A program made the translations under genes and the position numbers. The notes beneath the pieces were generated by a model. It made no database searches, was not told the origin of the DNA, and was given only the letters and a program-made list of their open reading frames with translations. From the NCBI GenBank assembly GCA_023419055.1, contig JAEZYO010000608.1, positions 1 through 6,364 on the forward strand: a stretch of 6,364 nt of DNA, given 5' to 3'. Position 1 is the first letter of the stretch; the number at the start of each line of letters is the position of its first letter. Source of the DNA: Pseudomonadota bacterium (lineage in GTDB: Bacteria; Myxococcota; Polyangia; Polyangiales; Polyangiaceae). Positions 5,907 through 6,364 of the stretch are shown piece after piece.

Positions 5907-6364
5907 ATGGCGAGCATCGAAGTACGCCCTGAGGACCGCCCGCTCCACGAGGACATGCGCTACCTGGCCGGCGGGCTAGGTCGAGTGATCAAGCGACTCG
6001 AAGGCGAGGAGGTGTTCGCGGCCGTCGAACAGCTCCGCAAGTCGTGCCGCGATCGCCGCCGCCAGGGCGAAGGGGCTCCCACGCTGCGCTCGATCCTGTC
6101 GCACGTCGACACGCTCCCGCTCGAGACGGCAGCGCCGGTGGCTCGCTCCTTCACGCTCTTCTTCTTCCTCATCAATACCGCCGAGCAGGTCCACCGCGTG
6201 AGGCGGCGCCGCAGCTACGAGCAGGGCTCGGGTGACAAGGCGCAGCCGGCGAGCTTGCGTTGGACGTTCGAGCAGCTGCGAGACAGCGGTCACGGCGCCG
6301 CCGACGTGCGCGAGTTCCTGCGGGGCGCCGAGATCAGGCCGGTGCTCACCGCGCACCCGACGGA
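5907..6364 (+). CDS. ppc: Phosphoenolpyruvate carboxylase, N-terminal fragment
   Basis: The first 152 residues of a PEP carboxylase that runs off the window; full proteins are roughly 900 residues. The enzyme carboxylates PEP with bicarbonate to oxaloacetate and phosphate, replenishing the TCA cycle in the cytosol. Seen: the N-terminal family pattern PLHEDMRYLAGGLGRVI (12-28), the helix APVARSFTLFFFLINTAEQ (76-94) followed by the basic HRVRRRR (96-102), and the PEPC signature VLTAHPT (146-152) at the very edge. H150 corresponds to the essential His138 of the E. coli enzyme; the next codon begins GA, fitting the expected Glu. ATG 5907 has GGAGAAG upstream and the protein begins in the expected register. 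It follows the glycerate kinase on the same strand after 55 bases, with its own ribosome binding site and no clear terminator between, so cotranscription is possible. A T-rich patch (5868-5877) lies in the gap without a good stem before it. Confidence 0.95.
   Translation, partial: MASIEVRPEDRPLHEDMRYLAGGLGRVIKRLEGEEVFAAVEQLRKSCRDRRRQGEGAPTLRSILSHVDTLPLETAAPVARSFTLFFFLINTAEQVHRVRRRRSYEQGSGDKAQPASLRWTFEQLRDSGHGAADVREFLRGAEIRPVLTAHPT

Noticed and set aside
5001..5948. Minus-strand frame of 315 codons opposite the glycerate kinase
   Set aside because: The product is extremely Arg-rich and low in complexity, while the + strand frame carries every glycerate kinase motif.

Overview
The window is strongly GC-rich, with a marked preference for G or C at third codon positions. 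A lipoprotein with a long Gly/Ser linker, a sigma-54 activator and a dense mix of metabolic and orphan genes together suggest a delta-proteobacterial lineage, most likely Myxococcota (Polyangia-like). That placement is inferred from style, not from a marker gene.

Layout, left to right. Positions 1-738 (+) hold the C-terminal part of a sigma-54-dependent transcriptional activator, cut off by the window edge. A short convergent gap with a nested hairpin follows. Positions 814-2097 (-) encode a secreted lipoprotein with a von Willebrand factor A (VWA)-like domain and a cysteine-rich C-terminal module. Its leader (2098-2316) contains a perfect 10-bp inverted repeat and a doubtful small reading frame. 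Positions 2317-3186 (-) encode a PrmA-type ribosomal protein L11 methyltransferase, which lies upstream of the lipoprotein gene on the same strand. A divergent gap (3187-3424) separates it from a small orphan coiled-coil protein (3425-3886, +), which ends at a perfect 9-bp inverted repeat.

The right part is a co-directional metabolic block on the + strand: a short-chain dehydrogenase/reductase (3936-4709), a type II glycerate kinase that overlaps it by one base (4709-5851), and the start of phosphoenolpyruvate carboxylase (5907 to the edge, broken within the TAHPT motif). The SDR and kinase are probably translationally coupled. Kinase and carboxylase together could move glycerate through phosphoglycerate and PEP to oxaloacetate, with the SDR perhaps handling a sugar-acid or hydroxy-acid step upstream. 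That pathway reading is an inference from gene order.

I see no rRNA, tRNA, CRISPR array, insertion sequence or obvious transferred island, and no convincing new multi-gene system. The least explained items are the VWA lipoprotein and its leader hairpin, and the orphan coiled-coil gene.
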